DNA of 64,000 nucleotides from Rhodocytophaga rosea (GCF_010119975.1 NZ_CP048222.1:6982501-7046500); one strand, 5' to 3'. Numbered from the stretch's first letter, positions 27,437-37,096 are shown. Made by a program: numbers and translations. Notes: generated from the sequence alone by a model not told the origin.

Positions 27437-28699
27437 ATGACCAGTTTGTTCAAAGCAGTAAGTTTATCCTACAAAAATGCTCCGATTAAAGTACGGGAAT
27501 GTGTGTCTCTTAATGAAACGGAGTGCAAACAGCTACTAAATTATCTTAAATCAAATCTCCGGCTGGCAGAGGTACTCGTGCTTTCTACCTGTAACCGGAC
27601 CGAAGTATATTACCAGGCACCACAAGACTATTCGCAGCAGATTATTGAAGGTATTGGATTGGTGAAAAAACTCAATAACCTGGATGAAATTGTTTCCTTT
27701 TTTGATGTAATTGATTCTCAGGTAGAAGCGATCCGGCATTTATTTTATGTTTCAGTGGGACTGGAATCTCAGGTAATCGGAGATCTGCAGATTGTAAACC
27801 AAGTAAAAAGAGCCTATCAATACACAACTGATATGGGAATGGCTGGCCCATTTTTGCATAAATTGATGCAGAGTGTTTTTTCGACCAGTAAGCGGGTAGT
27901 ACAGGAAACCGGTTTCAGGGATGGAGCCGCTTCTGTTTCGTATGCAACTGTAGAATTGGTACGCGAACTGACTGCAGGACTTATTCATCCGCAAGTACTG
28001 ATTATTGGACTGGGCGAAATTGGCGCAGATGTTTGTAAGAATTTATGCAAGGCCGGTATTGGGAACATCCTGGTTGCTAACCGGACCTTAGAAAAATCAC
28101 AGGCAATGGCTGCCGAGTATCCGGTAGAAGTAATTGAGTGGGCGCAAATTTCTGATCATGTCGCAAAGGCTGATGTGGTAATTTCTGCGGTTCCTGGCAT
28201 GCAGCCTTTCCTGAGAAAATCGTTTATCGAAAAACTGAGCATTCCAGACTATAAGTATTTTATTGACTTATCAATGCCCAGAAGCATAGAAAATAGCATT
28301 GAAACCATTCCTGGGGTACTGTTATTTAATATTGATGCCATTAAAAGTAAAGCTTCACAGGCACTCGAAAAACGCAAAGCCGCTATTCCGCAAGTAAAAG
28401 AACTGATTGCAGACGCTACACAGACTTTTTCTGAATGGGTACAGGAAACGGCTATTTCGCCGGTAATACATGGGTTGAAGGAAAGCCTTGAGCAGATCCG
28501 CCAGGGTGAAATTAACCGCTTTATGAAAAATATGACAGAGGAGGAGAATAAAAAGGTAGAACAGATCACTAAAAGTATTATTCAGAAAATACTTAAGTCT
28601 CCGGTAGTAGAACTAAAAGCCGCTTGCAAACGGGATGATGCCGAACAACTATCCGAAGCATTACGGGCTTTGTTCAAACTGGAAGATTCACAGATTTGA
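27437..28699 (+). CDS. hemA: Glutamyl-tRNA reductase
   Basis: 420 residues from the ATG at 27437; the frame is open back to 27392, but that includes the likely promoter. HemA reduces glutamyl-tRNA to glutamate-1-semialdehyde, the first step of C5-pathway haem synthesis, using NADPH. The nucleophile is C52 in LSTCNRTEVY; VSVGLESQVIGD and the nucleotide-binding VLIIGLGEIGADV follow; the C terminus is the helical dimerisation domain. No other hem gene is adjacent. It is divergent from the cox cluster. Confidence 0.93.
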   Translation: MTSLFKAVSLSYKNAPIKVRECVSLNETECKQLLNYLKSNLRLAEVLVLSTCNRTEVYYQAPQDYSQQIIEGIGLVKKLNNLDEIVSFFDVIDSQVEAIRHLFYVSVGLESQVIGDLQIVNQVKRAYQYTTDMGMAGPFLHKLMQSVFSTSKRVVQETGFRDGAASVSYATVELVRELTAGLIHPQVLIIGLGEIGADVCKNLCKAGIGNILVANRTLEKSQAMAAEYPVEVIEWAQISDHVAKADVVISAVPGMQPFLRKSFIEKLSIPDYKYFIDLSMPRSIENSIETIPGVLLFNIDAIKSKASQALEKRKAAIPQVKELIADATQTFSEWVQETAISPVIHGLKESLEQIRQGEINRFMKNMTEEENKKVEQITKSIIQKILKSPVVELKAACKRDDAEQLSEALRALFKLEDSQI

Positions 28700-28718
28700 G
28701 CCTTTCTTACTTTATTCT

Positions 28719-29027
28719 TTAATTTATATCAGAAAAGTCTTCACCTAAAATCCAATCTGATTGATTTTTATAACCATCAGAATGGGACCTTTTAAATACT
28801 TTTGGACCAAATCTGTACTGTAGATAAAGAATTATGTATTCCTCATCTAATTCTATTCTGTATTCAATGTCATCAGCTTCTACTCGATATTCAGTTTGTG
28901 ATTCTAGCAACACCTCAATACAAGATGGCTCAATGCATAGATTCTTTTGATTATCAGTGCGATTATAGAATTCTATTCCAATTACCTTTTTTCGTCGAAT
29001 GGTTGTCCAAAGTTTTGCATAACTTAT
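28719..29027 (-). pseudogene. Orphan open frame, probably a 5'-damaged gene
   Basis: The frame is open for 103 codons but has no ATG, GTG or TTG start until the Met at 28913. The upstream portion still reads like protein (AKLWTTIRRKKVIGIEFYNR). The downstream portion is acidic and aromatic (DDIEYRIELDEEYIILYL). I recognise no family. It could be a gene remnant that lost its start, or a short 64-residue protein from 28913. Confidence 0.4.
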
Positions 29028-29109
29028 TCACTTTATTCTTTTGTATGTTGTAGTCTTTTGTATTGAAAATATCTAACCAACAACTAACAACAAGCAACTA
29101 ATAACTACA

Positions 29110-30387
29110 TTACACCAGCTTCCACTTCTTGCGGTATTCCCTGGATATATAGCTATCCGCCTCTTTATCATCCACAAACCGTTCATTTTCGCTATCCCAG
29201 TTCAGTTTTCTGCCCAGGCGGTAAGAAATTAAACCCAAGTGCATAGGAAGTGTCATTTCACGGGCATACGCCAGATGAGATTCCGGCTGGGTACGGGATT
29301 TTACCGCATCTACAAAGTTCTGCTGGTGTCCGGGAGAACGGGGGATGGTTTTGGTAATGGCTGGAACGTCGGATATGCCATTGAGCGAAATTTCACGGGT
29401 GCCATAATCGCAGAGCAGGGTTCCTTTATCGCCTTCAAAGTAAGCACCGATGCCCCGTTTGGCGGCTCCGGGTACATCCGGAGGCTGAGAGGTCCAGTAG
29501 AGATTGAGCCCGTCAAATGCATACTCAATATCAAGCCAGTTGGGAACATCTGCAATACCTGGGGCTTTTTCTCCTTTGGAACTTACACTTTTTAATCCTT
29601 TGGGTCCGATAGACCAGTAGACAATATCAGCAATGTGGCACCAGAAATCGGCAAAAACACCTCCGGAATAATCCAGAAAATAGCGGTAGGTAAAGTGGCA
29701 GCGTTGCGGTATATAGTCTACATACGGAGCTGGACCTAACCACATATCCCAGTCTAAGGTTTTTGGGGGCCTTTGTACCTTGGCCGGACCCAGATCTGGC
29801 GGATTACCTGTTTTCCACAAGCGCACCGTATGCACATTTCCAATCACACCGGACTGAATGAGCTCAACAACCCGGTGGTAATTATCACTGGCATGAATCT
29901 GATTCCCCATCTGGAATACCCGGTTGTATTGCTTCAGGTTTTTCAGCATTTCCTGACCTTCCTTTATATCATACGACAGCGGTTTTTCGCCATACACATC
30001 TTTTCCGGCCTGAAACGCCATAATGGCAATCTGTGCATGCCAATGGTCGGGCGTAGCACAGGTAATGGCATCTATATCTTTATTTTCCAGTACCTTGCGG
30101 AAATCTTTATATGTTTTGGCTTTGGTATCAGGATGAATGCCTTGCAATGTTTTTAGAGCGGTACCCAGATGATCCTGGTCCAGATCGCATAAACCCACAA
30201 TCTCAACGTCGGGCAAGGCAGCAAACCACTTGAGATGCTGGGTGCCCATCCCGCCTAAGCCAATATGTGCTACCCTTAATTTGTCGCTGGGAGCAACTTT
30301 TCGTAACAATCCGGGAAAAAATGCCAAGCCTAAGGCTCCAGTACTACTTTGTTTGAGGAATTCTCTCCGGTTTATTGATTTATTCAT
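29110..30387 (-). CDS. Gfo/Idh/MocA oxidoreductase with Tat signal
   Basis: 425 residues. The N terminus carries a twin-arginine signal (INRREFLKQSSTGALGLAFF), so the folded NAD(P)-binding protein should be exported through Tat. The Rossmann motif VAHIGLGGMGTQHL begins near residue 40, followed by CATPDHWHAQIA and the EKPLSYDIKEG block typical of the family. The C-terminal half is the oxidoreductase alpha/beta domain (YFEGDKGTLLCDYG). Periplasmic members act on sugars or glycosides in Bacteroidota; the substrate is unknown. Confidence 0.9.
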   Translation of the reverse strand: MNKSINRREFLKQSSTGALGLAFFPGLLRKVAPSDKLRVAHIGLGGMGTQHLKWFAALPDVEIVGLCDLDQDHLGTALKTLQGIHPDTKAKTYKDFRKVLENKDIDAITCATPDHWHAQIAIMAFQAGKDVYGEKPLSYDIKEGQEMLKNLKQYNRVFQMGNQIHASDNYHRVVELIQSGVIGNVHTVRLWKTGNPPDLGPAKVQRPPKTLDWDMWLGPAPYVDYIPQRCHFTYRYFLDYSGGVFADFWCHIADIVYWSIGPKGLKSVSSKGEKAPGIADVPNWLDIEYAFDGLNLYWTSQPPDVPGAAKRGIGAYFEGDKGTLLCDYGTREISLNGISDVPAITKTIPRSPGHQQNFVDAVKSRTQPESHLAYAREMTLPMHLGLISYRLGRKLNWDSENERFVDDKEADSYISREYRKKWKLV

Positions 30388-30937
30388 AACCCATATAAGT
30401 TTGGCTGAAAAATTAGCATTTTCTAATCTATTTGCAAGATTTTCCTCAGATAGTATAGAAAGAATTGTTCTGCATCAGCAAATGATAGCTTCCATGCCTG
30501 ATATTCTACCCATATAAAACTATTTTATATTCAGACCCTTGAGGGTGGAATCGTTTTGTAGGTATTCTTTTGTTTACAAAATGATTCAAGTAAAAAATAT
30601 TCTTGATAGATAGGTTATTAAGAATTGATATTCAGATTAATAGATAAAATAGGGATGTGAATAATCAATGATCCTATTTATAGTGAATTGATTTTTACCA
30701 GTAAGTATTTGGGCAGAAAGTTAGTGAGCCTGCAAAACGAAAGTAGTGAGTATGCAGGAAACAAGGATGAAAGAAAGTTTGCTTTTTAAGCATAAAAACC
30801 TGATTTGGGAAATTATGCAGACTTTCTTACATACTTTCTGGAAAGCATCCACTATGTAATGGGGTTCTGATTTCTCAAAACCTCCGGTATTACTTAATTT
30901 AGGTATAAACCTTTGCTCTAAACAAAACCAGTATTAT
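30388..30937. other. 550-bp gene-free divergent spacer
   Basis: AT-rich spacer between two divergent genes. It holds a short palindrome ACCCTTGAGGGT near 30538 and a direct repeat: GAAAGTTAGTGAGCCTGCA-like at 30716-30735 and GAAAGTAGTGAGTATGCAGG at 30739-30758, spaced 23 bp start to start. The repeat could be a two-site operator for the OmpA gene. No open frame looks like a protein. Confidence 0.4.
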
Positions 30938-31843
30938 ATGAATATGTTTCTACGCTTATTATTTATGGGTGTTTTCGTTTTCCTTATGCTGCCTGTACTG
31001 GCGCAGGACGAACAGGTTTCTGTGGAAGAAACCCCAAAAGAAGTGGCTGCTACCACAAAAAAAGAGGGAAAGAAAACCAAGAGTGAGGTGAAGGCTTATG
31101 TTTCGCCTTATTACAGCTATGATGACGATGGTGATAGTGTTCCCAATGGCCGCGATAAATGCCCGAACACCCCAAAAGGAGAAAAAGTAACGCCTTTCGG
31201 TTGTCCGATTGATACCGATTTTGATGGTATGTATGATTATGAGGATAAATGTATCACCGTGCCAGGACCCAAAGAGAACTTTGGTTGCCCATGGGGTGAT
31301 AAAGACAATGATGGTGTAAAAGATAATATCGACAAATGTCCTGATACGCCTGGTGTACTCCGTTTTGCCGGTTGTCCGGTTCCCCCCAAAAAAGATACCG
31401 ATGGCGATGGAGTGTACGATGACGAGGATATTTGTTTAACCGTTCCTGGTATTATTGCCAACCGGGGTTGTCCGGAAATCAAGGCCGAAGAAAAAGCAGC
31501 GTTGAAAAAAGCCTTTGATAACCTGCTGTTTGAAACCGGTAAAGATGTGATTAAAACTTCTTCTTATAGCTCTCTTAATGATCTGGCTAAAGTGCTGGTA
31601 AATAATCCGCAGGCAAATCTGCACCTGGAAGGCCATACGGATAATGTGGGTGAAGATGATGCCAACCTGACCTTATCTCAGAACCGCTCTGAATCGGTAA
31701 AACGCTATCTGGTAAGCAAAGGCGTAACTGAAGAAAGAATTACTACGGATGGTTTTGGAGAATCCAAACCAGTGGCTGATAATGATTCTGATAAAGGAAG
31801 AAGCTTGAACCGAAGGGTGGTGATGGTAATCCGATATGAATAA
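30938..31843 (+). CDS. OmpA-family protein with TSP type-3 repeats
   Basis: 301 residues. A signal peptide (cleavage after PVLAQ) and an acidic/lysine linker precede three to four calcium-binding thrombospondin type-3 repeats (DDDGDSVPNGRDKCPNTPKG, DTDFDGMYDYEDKC, DKDNDGVKDNIDKCPDTPG, DTDGDGVYDDEDIC). The C-terminal OmpA domain binds peptidoglycan (LHLEGHTDNVGEDDANLTLS, LSQNRSESVKRYL, SLNRRVVM). There is no N-terminal beta-barrel, so it is a periplasmic tether or outer-membrane-associated protein. It has its own terminator. Confidence 0.93.
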   Translation: MNMFLRLLFMGVFVFLMLPVLAQDEQVSVEETPKEVAATTKKEGKKTKSEVKAYVSPYYSYDDDGDSVPNGRDKCPNTPKGEKVTPFGCPIDTDFDGMYDYEDKCITVPGPKENFGCPWGDKDNDGVKDNIDKCPDTPGVLRFAGCPVPPKKDTDGDGVYDDEDICLTVPGIIANRGCPEIKAEEKAALKKAFDNLLFETGKDVIKTSSYSSLNDLAKVLVNNPQANLHLEGHTDNVGEDDANLTLSQNRSESVKRYLVSKGVTEERITTDGFGESKPVADNDSDKGRSLNRRVVMVIRYE

Positions 31844-31885
31844 TTTGAAATAAATAAACAAGGTGGTATAAATAACTGAATAGAG

Positions 31886-31911
31886 AGCCGGATGAAAATC
31901 TGGCTTTTTTT
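31886..31911 (+). terminator. Terminator of the OmpA-family gene
   Basis: AGCCGGAT pairs with ATCTGGCT over a GAAA tetraloop (GNRA), followed by a T run to 31911. Confidence 0.88.
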
Positions 31912-31980
31912 ATTGAAAATTTTTGCGGGTGATTAAACCTTTCTACAGTTTCTATATCCAAGACATAAAAACAAATATTT

Positions 31981-32379
31981 ATGAAGAAGATAATGGTTAT
32001 TATATTTCTGATGATAGGTTCATTGGGAATATCTTTTGCACAAACCGCTCAAACGACTCCCCGAGAAAAGAAAACACCTGAAGAAAGAGCTCAGTTAACG
32101 ACTGACCGCATGGTGAAAGGATTAGCACTCAACGAAGCGCAGGCTGCTAAACTGAAAGAAGTGAATCTGCAACAGGCCAAAAAAATGGAGGCTTTGAAAG
32201 AGGAGCATGCACAGGAAAGGCAAGAACTTCGGAAAGAGGCTACTAACATTCATGCGTCTGTTGAACAGGAATACAAAGCGATCTTAACACCTGAGCAATA
32301 CCAGAAATACCAGCAGAACAGGGAAAAGCAGGTAGAAAAAAGAAAAGGCAAGATTCATGAACGCAGGCCCAGAAGATAG
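31981..32379 (+). CDS. Spy/CpxP-like periplasmic protein
   Basis: 132 residues with a signal peptide (cleavage before QTAQTTP). The mature chain is almost entirely charged helix: TDRMVKGLALNEAQAAKLKEV, then a long coiled-coil-like part, then ILTPEQYQKYQQNREKQ. This is the Spy/CpxP (LTXXQ-like) arrangement common in Bacteroidota, some annotated DUF4890. Relatives are periplasmic chaperones or stress sensors. The C terminus is strongly basic. A 44-bp perfect palindrome follows. Confidence 0.75.
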   Translation: MKKIMVIIFLMIGSLGISFAQTAQTTPREKKTPEERAQLTTDRMVKGLALNEAQAAKLKEVNLQQAKKMEALKEEHAQERQELRKEATNIHASVEQEYKAILTPEQYQKYQQNREKQVEKRKGKIHERRPRR

Positions 32380-32400
32380 TTTCGAGTGGTAACGTCATTT

Positions 32401-32444
32401 ACAAAGCAGAAAAGGTCCATGTACATGGACCTTTTCTGCTTTGT
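32401..32444. repeat. Perfect 44-bp palindrome
   Basis: The sequence is exactly self-complementary over 22 bp per arm (outer ACAAAGCAGAAAAGG, centre CATGTACATG) and is followed by seven A. As RNA it folds with a 4-base loop. It lies 22 bp after the Spy-like gene and before the convergent PAS gene. The T-rich inner arm and the minus-strand T run (TTTTTTT entering the palindrome) give it terminator-like features, but perfect symmetry of this length is unusual. Confidence 0.9.
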
Positions 32445-32637
32445 AAAAAAAGGCTGTTTATAGAAAAATCCTCATAGAAGCTGAAAAATATGACCAATTT
32501 GCCTATTTACTAATTTATTAGTGCCAGGTTTTATTGGCAGTTGAACTGAATCTTTGATATTTAGAGTCGGATAAGGGAAATAGAGGCCGAAGTTGATGGT
32601 AGAGAAGCATATTAAAGCATCAGCAGCTACAGCGTCA

Positions 32638-35600
32638 TTATAATTTGAAATTGCCCATCTCTTTACGCAGTTTTTCCACTTTTTTCTTATACGATTCAAT
32701 CTCCTTTTCCTTATCATTGTTCATAGAAGCCACCTTCTCCTGAATTTTCCGCAGAATATCAATGGTTTGCAGGTTTTCCTTTTCAGCCATCTTATACTGG
32801 TTGATGTTTCTGGAAAGTACTGAAACACCGATTACCTGGTTTTTGTCATTCCGGATCGGATTCAAAGAGATATCAAAATACACATCTCCATCTTTGGTGG
32901 CTACCTGGTCAACAATACTGAATTTTTCTCCGGAAATGGCTTTGTCAAAATTAACTTTCCAGTAAGCGGTGCTGGTTTCCGGGATAATAGAGAAAATGTT
33001 ATAGCCTAATTCTAAAGAAAGTCCCTGGTTGGCATAACGGGTTTGTACGGCTTTATTGAGTACAACAATCTTATAATTGGTATCGATCGCATAAATGTCA
33101 TCCTCGGTATTATCTAATAAGGCACGTAGCCTGGCTTCTTTATCCTGAATGTACTCTTTTTGCTGTACGAGCGCTTCTTGGGTCACTTTTAGTTCTTCCA
33201 GATTCTGTCGAAGCTCTTCTTCCTGCATCCGGAGTTCTTCGGCATCTTTACTGATACGTTCATACAAGCGTTTCTTTTCAATACCATCCGTTACCCGGTC
33301 AGTAATATCGTAGGCAAACTTAATAATCTTATATGGTCTGCCCTGGGAGTTTAATACCGGATTATAGGTTGCTTTCATCCAGATAAAGTTAGCATGTTTG
33401 GTCATGCGTTTAAACTCTCCGGTATAAAACTGACCTTCCTGCAAACATTCCCACAGTTCCCGGTTAGCAGGCAACTGGAGTTCATCCTCAGGAATAAATT
33501 CCTGGTAGCTTTTTCCTATAATTTCTTCTTTCGTGTACTGGGTAAGCTTTAGGAAATTATCATTGGCATCAATAATATTTCCTTCCAAGTCGAATTCGAG
33601 AATATTATTAGATTTATTAATGGCATTGATCTGGCTGGAAAGCTGGGCTTCTTTGGATTCCAGTTGATCCCGTACCTGCATCAGTTCCTGTAAATTATCC
33701 CGCAATACTTCCTGCTGGGCGAGAAGTTCTTCCTCTTTTTCCGCTGCGTCCTGCAACATTTGCTGCCTCTCCATTTCCTGCACATTCCGCTGGGTAATAT
33801 CCTTAATAAATACAGAAACCCCTATTACATCCTCCATATCTGTTTTAACCGGGTTGAACGACAACTCATGGTAAAGTATTAGATCATCCAGCGTATCTTC
33901 CCAGATAAAAGTGAAATTTTCACCTGCTAATGCCCGGTTTAATAAAGCTGACCATTGTTTTTTCTTGTCTGAAGATAGTCCCTTTAAAAAATTGTCTCCT
34001 TCTTTTAGTGGCCCATACCGGAGCTCGTATAACTTTTGCATTTCCTGGTTTAACACAGTTACGGTATAGTGTGTATCCAGAGAAAAAATGGCATCAGAGG
34101 TATTGTTAATCAAGGCACGCAATCTGGCTTCTTTGAGGCGGAGAGTTAACTGGGTTTTTTCCAGTTCTTCCTGTGTCGACATGAGTTCTTCCAGATTCTG
34201 GCGAAGTTCTTCCTGCTGGGCCTGCAGTTCTTCGGCAGTTTCCTGAGCTGCTATAAACAACGTTTCTTTTTCCTTTTCTTCCAGAACCCGCAAGGTAACA
34301 TCACGGATGAATAAACAAACACCGGTAACACTATCTTTGCCATCTAAAATCGGATTAAAGGCGATTTCCAGAATACGATCTTTCTTCAGAAAACTAGGTA
34401 TATTTTCCAATACAAAGCGTTCACCATTAAATGCCCGCTCTAAATTCGGTTTCCAGCCAGATTCCACTGCAGAATTAAATAGCTGCCTTATATCCATGCC
34501 AGTATCAATACTGATATTGAGGCCGGCACAGTATTCTTTTAGGGCCGTATTCAGAGTAATTATTTTGTAGTGGGTATCAAAAGAAATAATTTGATCTTTG
34601 GTATTATTAATAACAGCGCTTAGGTTGGCTTCTTCAAGCTTAAGCTTCTCCTGGCTTTGCTGCAGCGTTGTTAGATTATCCAGCAGAATAGTTTCCTGGG
34701 CAGTCATTTTTTGGGCATTTTCATCTGCTTTTTCGAGCAATTGCCGGATCTGGTTTTCCCTGATTTTTTGCTCACTTACATCCTGAATGAGCAAGGCGGC
34801 ACCCATAATTTGTCCTTCTTCATCCTTAATAGTATTATAGGAAGTATCCGTATAAATCCCTGTTTCCGGATCAGCTGAATGCTGAACTAGCGCTTCATCG
34901 GTCAGGGCTTTTTCCAGAAAGGGTTTCCAGTCAACTACCTTGCTTCTCAGCAAGGTTTCTATATTAGAGCCCGCTTCCAGGTGAATACCCATAGAACCAA
35001 AGTGCTCCTTTACTGTATTGTTGATAACCGTGATATTAAACTCATTATCAATGGCTAGAATACCTGCATTGGTGTTGTTAATTACACCTTTCAGTCTGGC
35101 TTCCCGTTCACGAACCCTATGACGGCTTTGTACAATTTCCTCATAAGAAGCCTCCAGCTTGGATACATAATTTTTTAATTCCTGACGGTTGCCCAGCAAA
35201 TCCAGTTTAAAGCGCCGGATCAGTAAAAAAGTGAGTGCGCCACCCATGAGCAGAATGATCAGAAAACTTAGTTTAAATTGCCATACTTCCGAGTCTATGG
35301 CTTGCTGGCTGTTTGTCTGACTTTGTATACTAATATCAAATAATTCCTGTAGCTGGGAGTGAATCTCTCTGAGCTGGGGATTAATTTCTGCCCTTATTTT
35401 TTTCTGTAAAGCGGCATTTGATCTGAAAAGCACACTATCTGTATCATTGTTGTCAGTTTGTGCCTCATTCGTCTGCTGATGCAGAAAAATGGCTTCATCC
35501 AGTAATTTGTTATAATGATAGATGCTTAACTTTAGCGAAGTAAGTACAAGGGCTGCCTGGGAAGAATGAATTTCGTTCACAGGCTTCAGCAGAGAATCCA

Positions 35601-35916
35601 GTGGCCCCTCTATTTCCTGCCGGCGTATTTGCTGCCAGGCAGAATCACTGATAGCCTGTTGACCTGCAATATATCCTAACTGATTTGCTACGTAAGATGT
35701 CCCTTGTTTTAGGCGAAAAGTATAGGTTTGTACCGGACCATGAGCGGAAGTATGTAATTTTTGTGAATGCCTGATCTCATCAAGTTTGATAACAAACATT
35801 ACATACAATGCCAGAGAAAAGCACACTATACAAATGAAAACAAAATATAATCTGGTGAAGATGGAAGAAATCTTCAACTGAATGTTTTGAAGTACACGTG
35901 TTGCTAACGTAATCAT
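32638..35916 (-). CDS. Membrane protein with multiple PAS domains and no output domain
   Basis: 1092 residues. Two transmembrane helices (about 22-44 and 213-235) bracket a helical periplasmic domain. Then five PAS domains follow in the cytoplasm, each starting with a LRALINNTSDAIFSLDTHY-like block. They are linked by near-identical coiled coils (AEELQAQQEELRQNLEELM, EELRMQEEELRQNLEELKV). The chain ends in a lysine-rich coil (ESYKKKVEKLRKEMGNFKL) with no histidine kinase, GGDEF, EAL or methyl-accepting domain. The fourth PAS differs and carries a PAC motif (RPYKIIKFAYDITDRV). It probably signals through a partner protein. It is not next to a kinase or regulator. Confidence 0.88.
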   Translation of the reverse strand: MITLATRVLQNIQLKISSIFTRLYFVFICIVCFSLALYVMFVIKLDEIRHSQKLHTSAHGPVQTYTFRLKQGTSYVANQLGYIAGQQAISDSAWQQIRRQEIEGPLDSLLKPVNEIHSSQAALVLTSLKLSIYHYNKLLDEAIFLHQQTNEAQTDNNDTDSVLFRSNAALQKKIRAEINPQLREIHSQLQELFDISIQSQTNSQQAIDSEVWQFKLSFLIILLMGGALTFLLIRRFKLDLLGNRQELKNYVSKLEASYEEIVQSRHRVREREARLKGVINNTNAGILAIDNEFNITVINNTVKEHFGSMGIHLEAGSNIETLLRSKVVDWKPFLEKALTDEALVQHSADPETGIYTDTSYNTIKDEEGQIMGAALLIQDVSEQKIRENQIRQLLEKADENAQKMTAQETILLDNLTTLQQSQEKLKLEEANLSAVINNTKDQIISFDTHYKIITLNTALKEYCAGLNISIDTGMDIRQLFNSAVESGWKPNLERAFNGERFVLENIPSFLKKDRILEIAFNPILDGKDSVTGVCLFIRDVTLRVLEEKEKETLFIAAQETAEELQAQQEELRQNLEELMSTQEELEKTQLTLRLKEARLRALINNTSDAIFSLDTHYTVTVLNQEMQKLYELRYGPLKEGDNFLKGLSSDKKKQWSALLNRALAGENFTFIWEDTLDDLILYHELSFNPVKTDMEDVIGVSVFIKDITQRNVQEMERQQMLQDAAEKEEELLAQQEVLRDNLQELMQVRDQLESKEAQLSSQINAINKSNNILEFDLEGNIIDANDNFLKLTQYTKEEIIGKSYQEFIPEDELQLPANRELWECLQEGQFYTGEFKRMTKHANFIWMKATYNPVLNSQGRPYKIIKFAYDITDRVTDGIEKKRLYERISKDAEELRMQEEELRQNLEELKVTQEALVQQKEYIQDKEARLRALLDNTEDDIYAIDTNYKIVVLNKAVQTRYANQGLSLELGYNIFSIIPETSTAYWKVNFDKAISGEKFSIVDQVATKDGDVYFDISLNPIRNDKNQVIGVSVLSRNINQYKMAEKENLQTIDILRKIQEKVASMNNDKEKEIESYKKKVEKLRKEMGNFKL

Positions 35917-36171
35917 TGGGCAGCAGAGTAGTATTTATTAGCCAATATGCCTGATAATTTTTTTGGGGGTTTGTCGATTATATACTGACAGATGCCGGTA
36001 TACACCTGAATATGCTGTATCTTGCAAGAAAATGAAATTGCTTTCCCTGAAAAATGTAAAATAGCGCAAAAAGATACTTCTTGTTTATTTTTAATTTAAC
36101 AGGGAAGCATCTCCAGAAAAAGCAGGTTGTTCACATGCAGCAGCTGCAAACTGCTTGCACCCAGATGTAAG

Positions 36172-36567
36172 ATGAAGCTCAAACATTTTAATATTAATTT
36201 TGGAAGCCAGATTTTTAAAGCTTTCAGCGAAGAACCCAGAATCCGGATTATCCACCTGTTGTATAAAAATCAGGAAATGTGTATTTCTGACCTGGAACAT
36301 ATTCTGGATTTTACACAAGCCAAAACATCCCGGCATCTGGTGTACCTGAAGAATGCTGGATTGGTTAGCTATAAAAAAGCCGACCAGTGGGTATACTACT
36401 ATCTGAAAGAAGAAGTAGCTGATATTGTGCAGCAGATTTTTCAATACCTGGGAAAAGACCCTATCTTACTCAACGACCAGGAAGTATATCGTATTCTGTA
36501 TTCTAACCGTGAACTGGCTATTTGCAAAAGGCAAAAAAGCCGTTGGCCATTGAAATTGAGTGAATAG
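36172..36567 (+). CDS. ArsR-family winged-helix regulator
   Basis: 131 residues from the ATG at 36172; the frame extends to a TTG at 36127, but that leader is unlike the family. The helix-turn-helix is ISDLEHILDFTQAKTSRHLVYLKNAGLV, followed by the wing SYKKADQWVYYYL. The first helix FKAFSEEPRIRIIHLLYKN is typical. No CxC metal site is seen in the recognition helix. It precedes a 2Fe-2S ferredoxin-like gene by 120 bp; a shared stress role is possible but not shown. Confidence 0.85.
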   Translation: MKLKHFNINFGSQIFKAFSEEPRIRIIHLLYKNQEMCISDLEHILDFTQAKTSRHLVYLKNAGLVSYKKADQWVYYYLKEEVADIVQQIFQYLGKDPILLNDQEVYRILYSNRELAICKRQKSRWPLKLSE

Positions 36568-36687
36568 AGAAATCACAGAATTACAGAAGGTCTGAATGAG
36601 TGTATGAAACTCATTAATTTCCTAACCATTTAGCACCTTAGCAATACAACCATTTAACCATTTCGAAAATTAACAGTTTAACTATCT

Positions 36688-36993
36688 ATGAAATACAAAA
36701 AACATGTGTTTATCTGCACCAATACAAAAGAAGCCGGCAAAAAATGTTGTGGAGAAGAAAGAGGAATGGCATTAGTGCAGGCTTTTAAAGACGAAATTCG
36801 TAACCGGGGTTTACAAACTCAGATGCGTGCTCAGAAGACAGGTTGCCTGGATGCCTGTAATTTCGGTCCTGCCCTGGTCGTTTATCCGGAAGGAACCTAT
36901 TATGGGAATGTGCAATTATCAGATGTAACCGAGATTGTGGAAAAGCACCTGCTTAGCAACGAACCTGTGAAACGCCTGGTTTTGCCGTATTAG
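36688..36993 (+). CDS. Thioredoxin-like [2Fe-2S] ferredoxin
   Basis: 101 residues of the shethna-type / NuoE-like fold. Cluster cysteines are in VFICTNTKEAGKKCCGEE and in KTGCLDACNFGPALVVYPEG, the latter being the conserved C-x3-C-x2-GP segment. The C-terminal VTEIVEKHLLSNEPVKRLVL matches stand-alone (2Fe-2S) ferredoxin domain proteins. It likely transfers electrons in the cytosol; the partner is unknown. Confidence 0.88.
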   Translation: MKYKKHVFICTNTKEAGKKCCGEERGMALVQAFKDEIRNRGLQTQMRAQKTGCLDACNFGPALVVYPEGTYYGNVQLSDVTEIVEKHLLSNEPVKRLVLPY

Positions 36994-37096
36994 TTGAGCT
37001 AGTTTATGAACTCCAATTAAAACAAACTAAGCCCATAAGTGTTTGTTTATAGAGAGCTTATCCAGGATTACTCTATTTCTGTAAAGGCTACACCTG

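Noticed and set aside
32472-32717. Minus frame between the PAS gene end and the palindrome
   Set aside because: Partly overlaps the PAS gene in another frame, and the unique part is too short to judge.
36127-36171. Cysteine-rich N-terminal extension of the ArsR-type regulator
   Set aside because: Relies on a TTG start and gives a leader unlike the family; the ATG at 36172 explains the protein.
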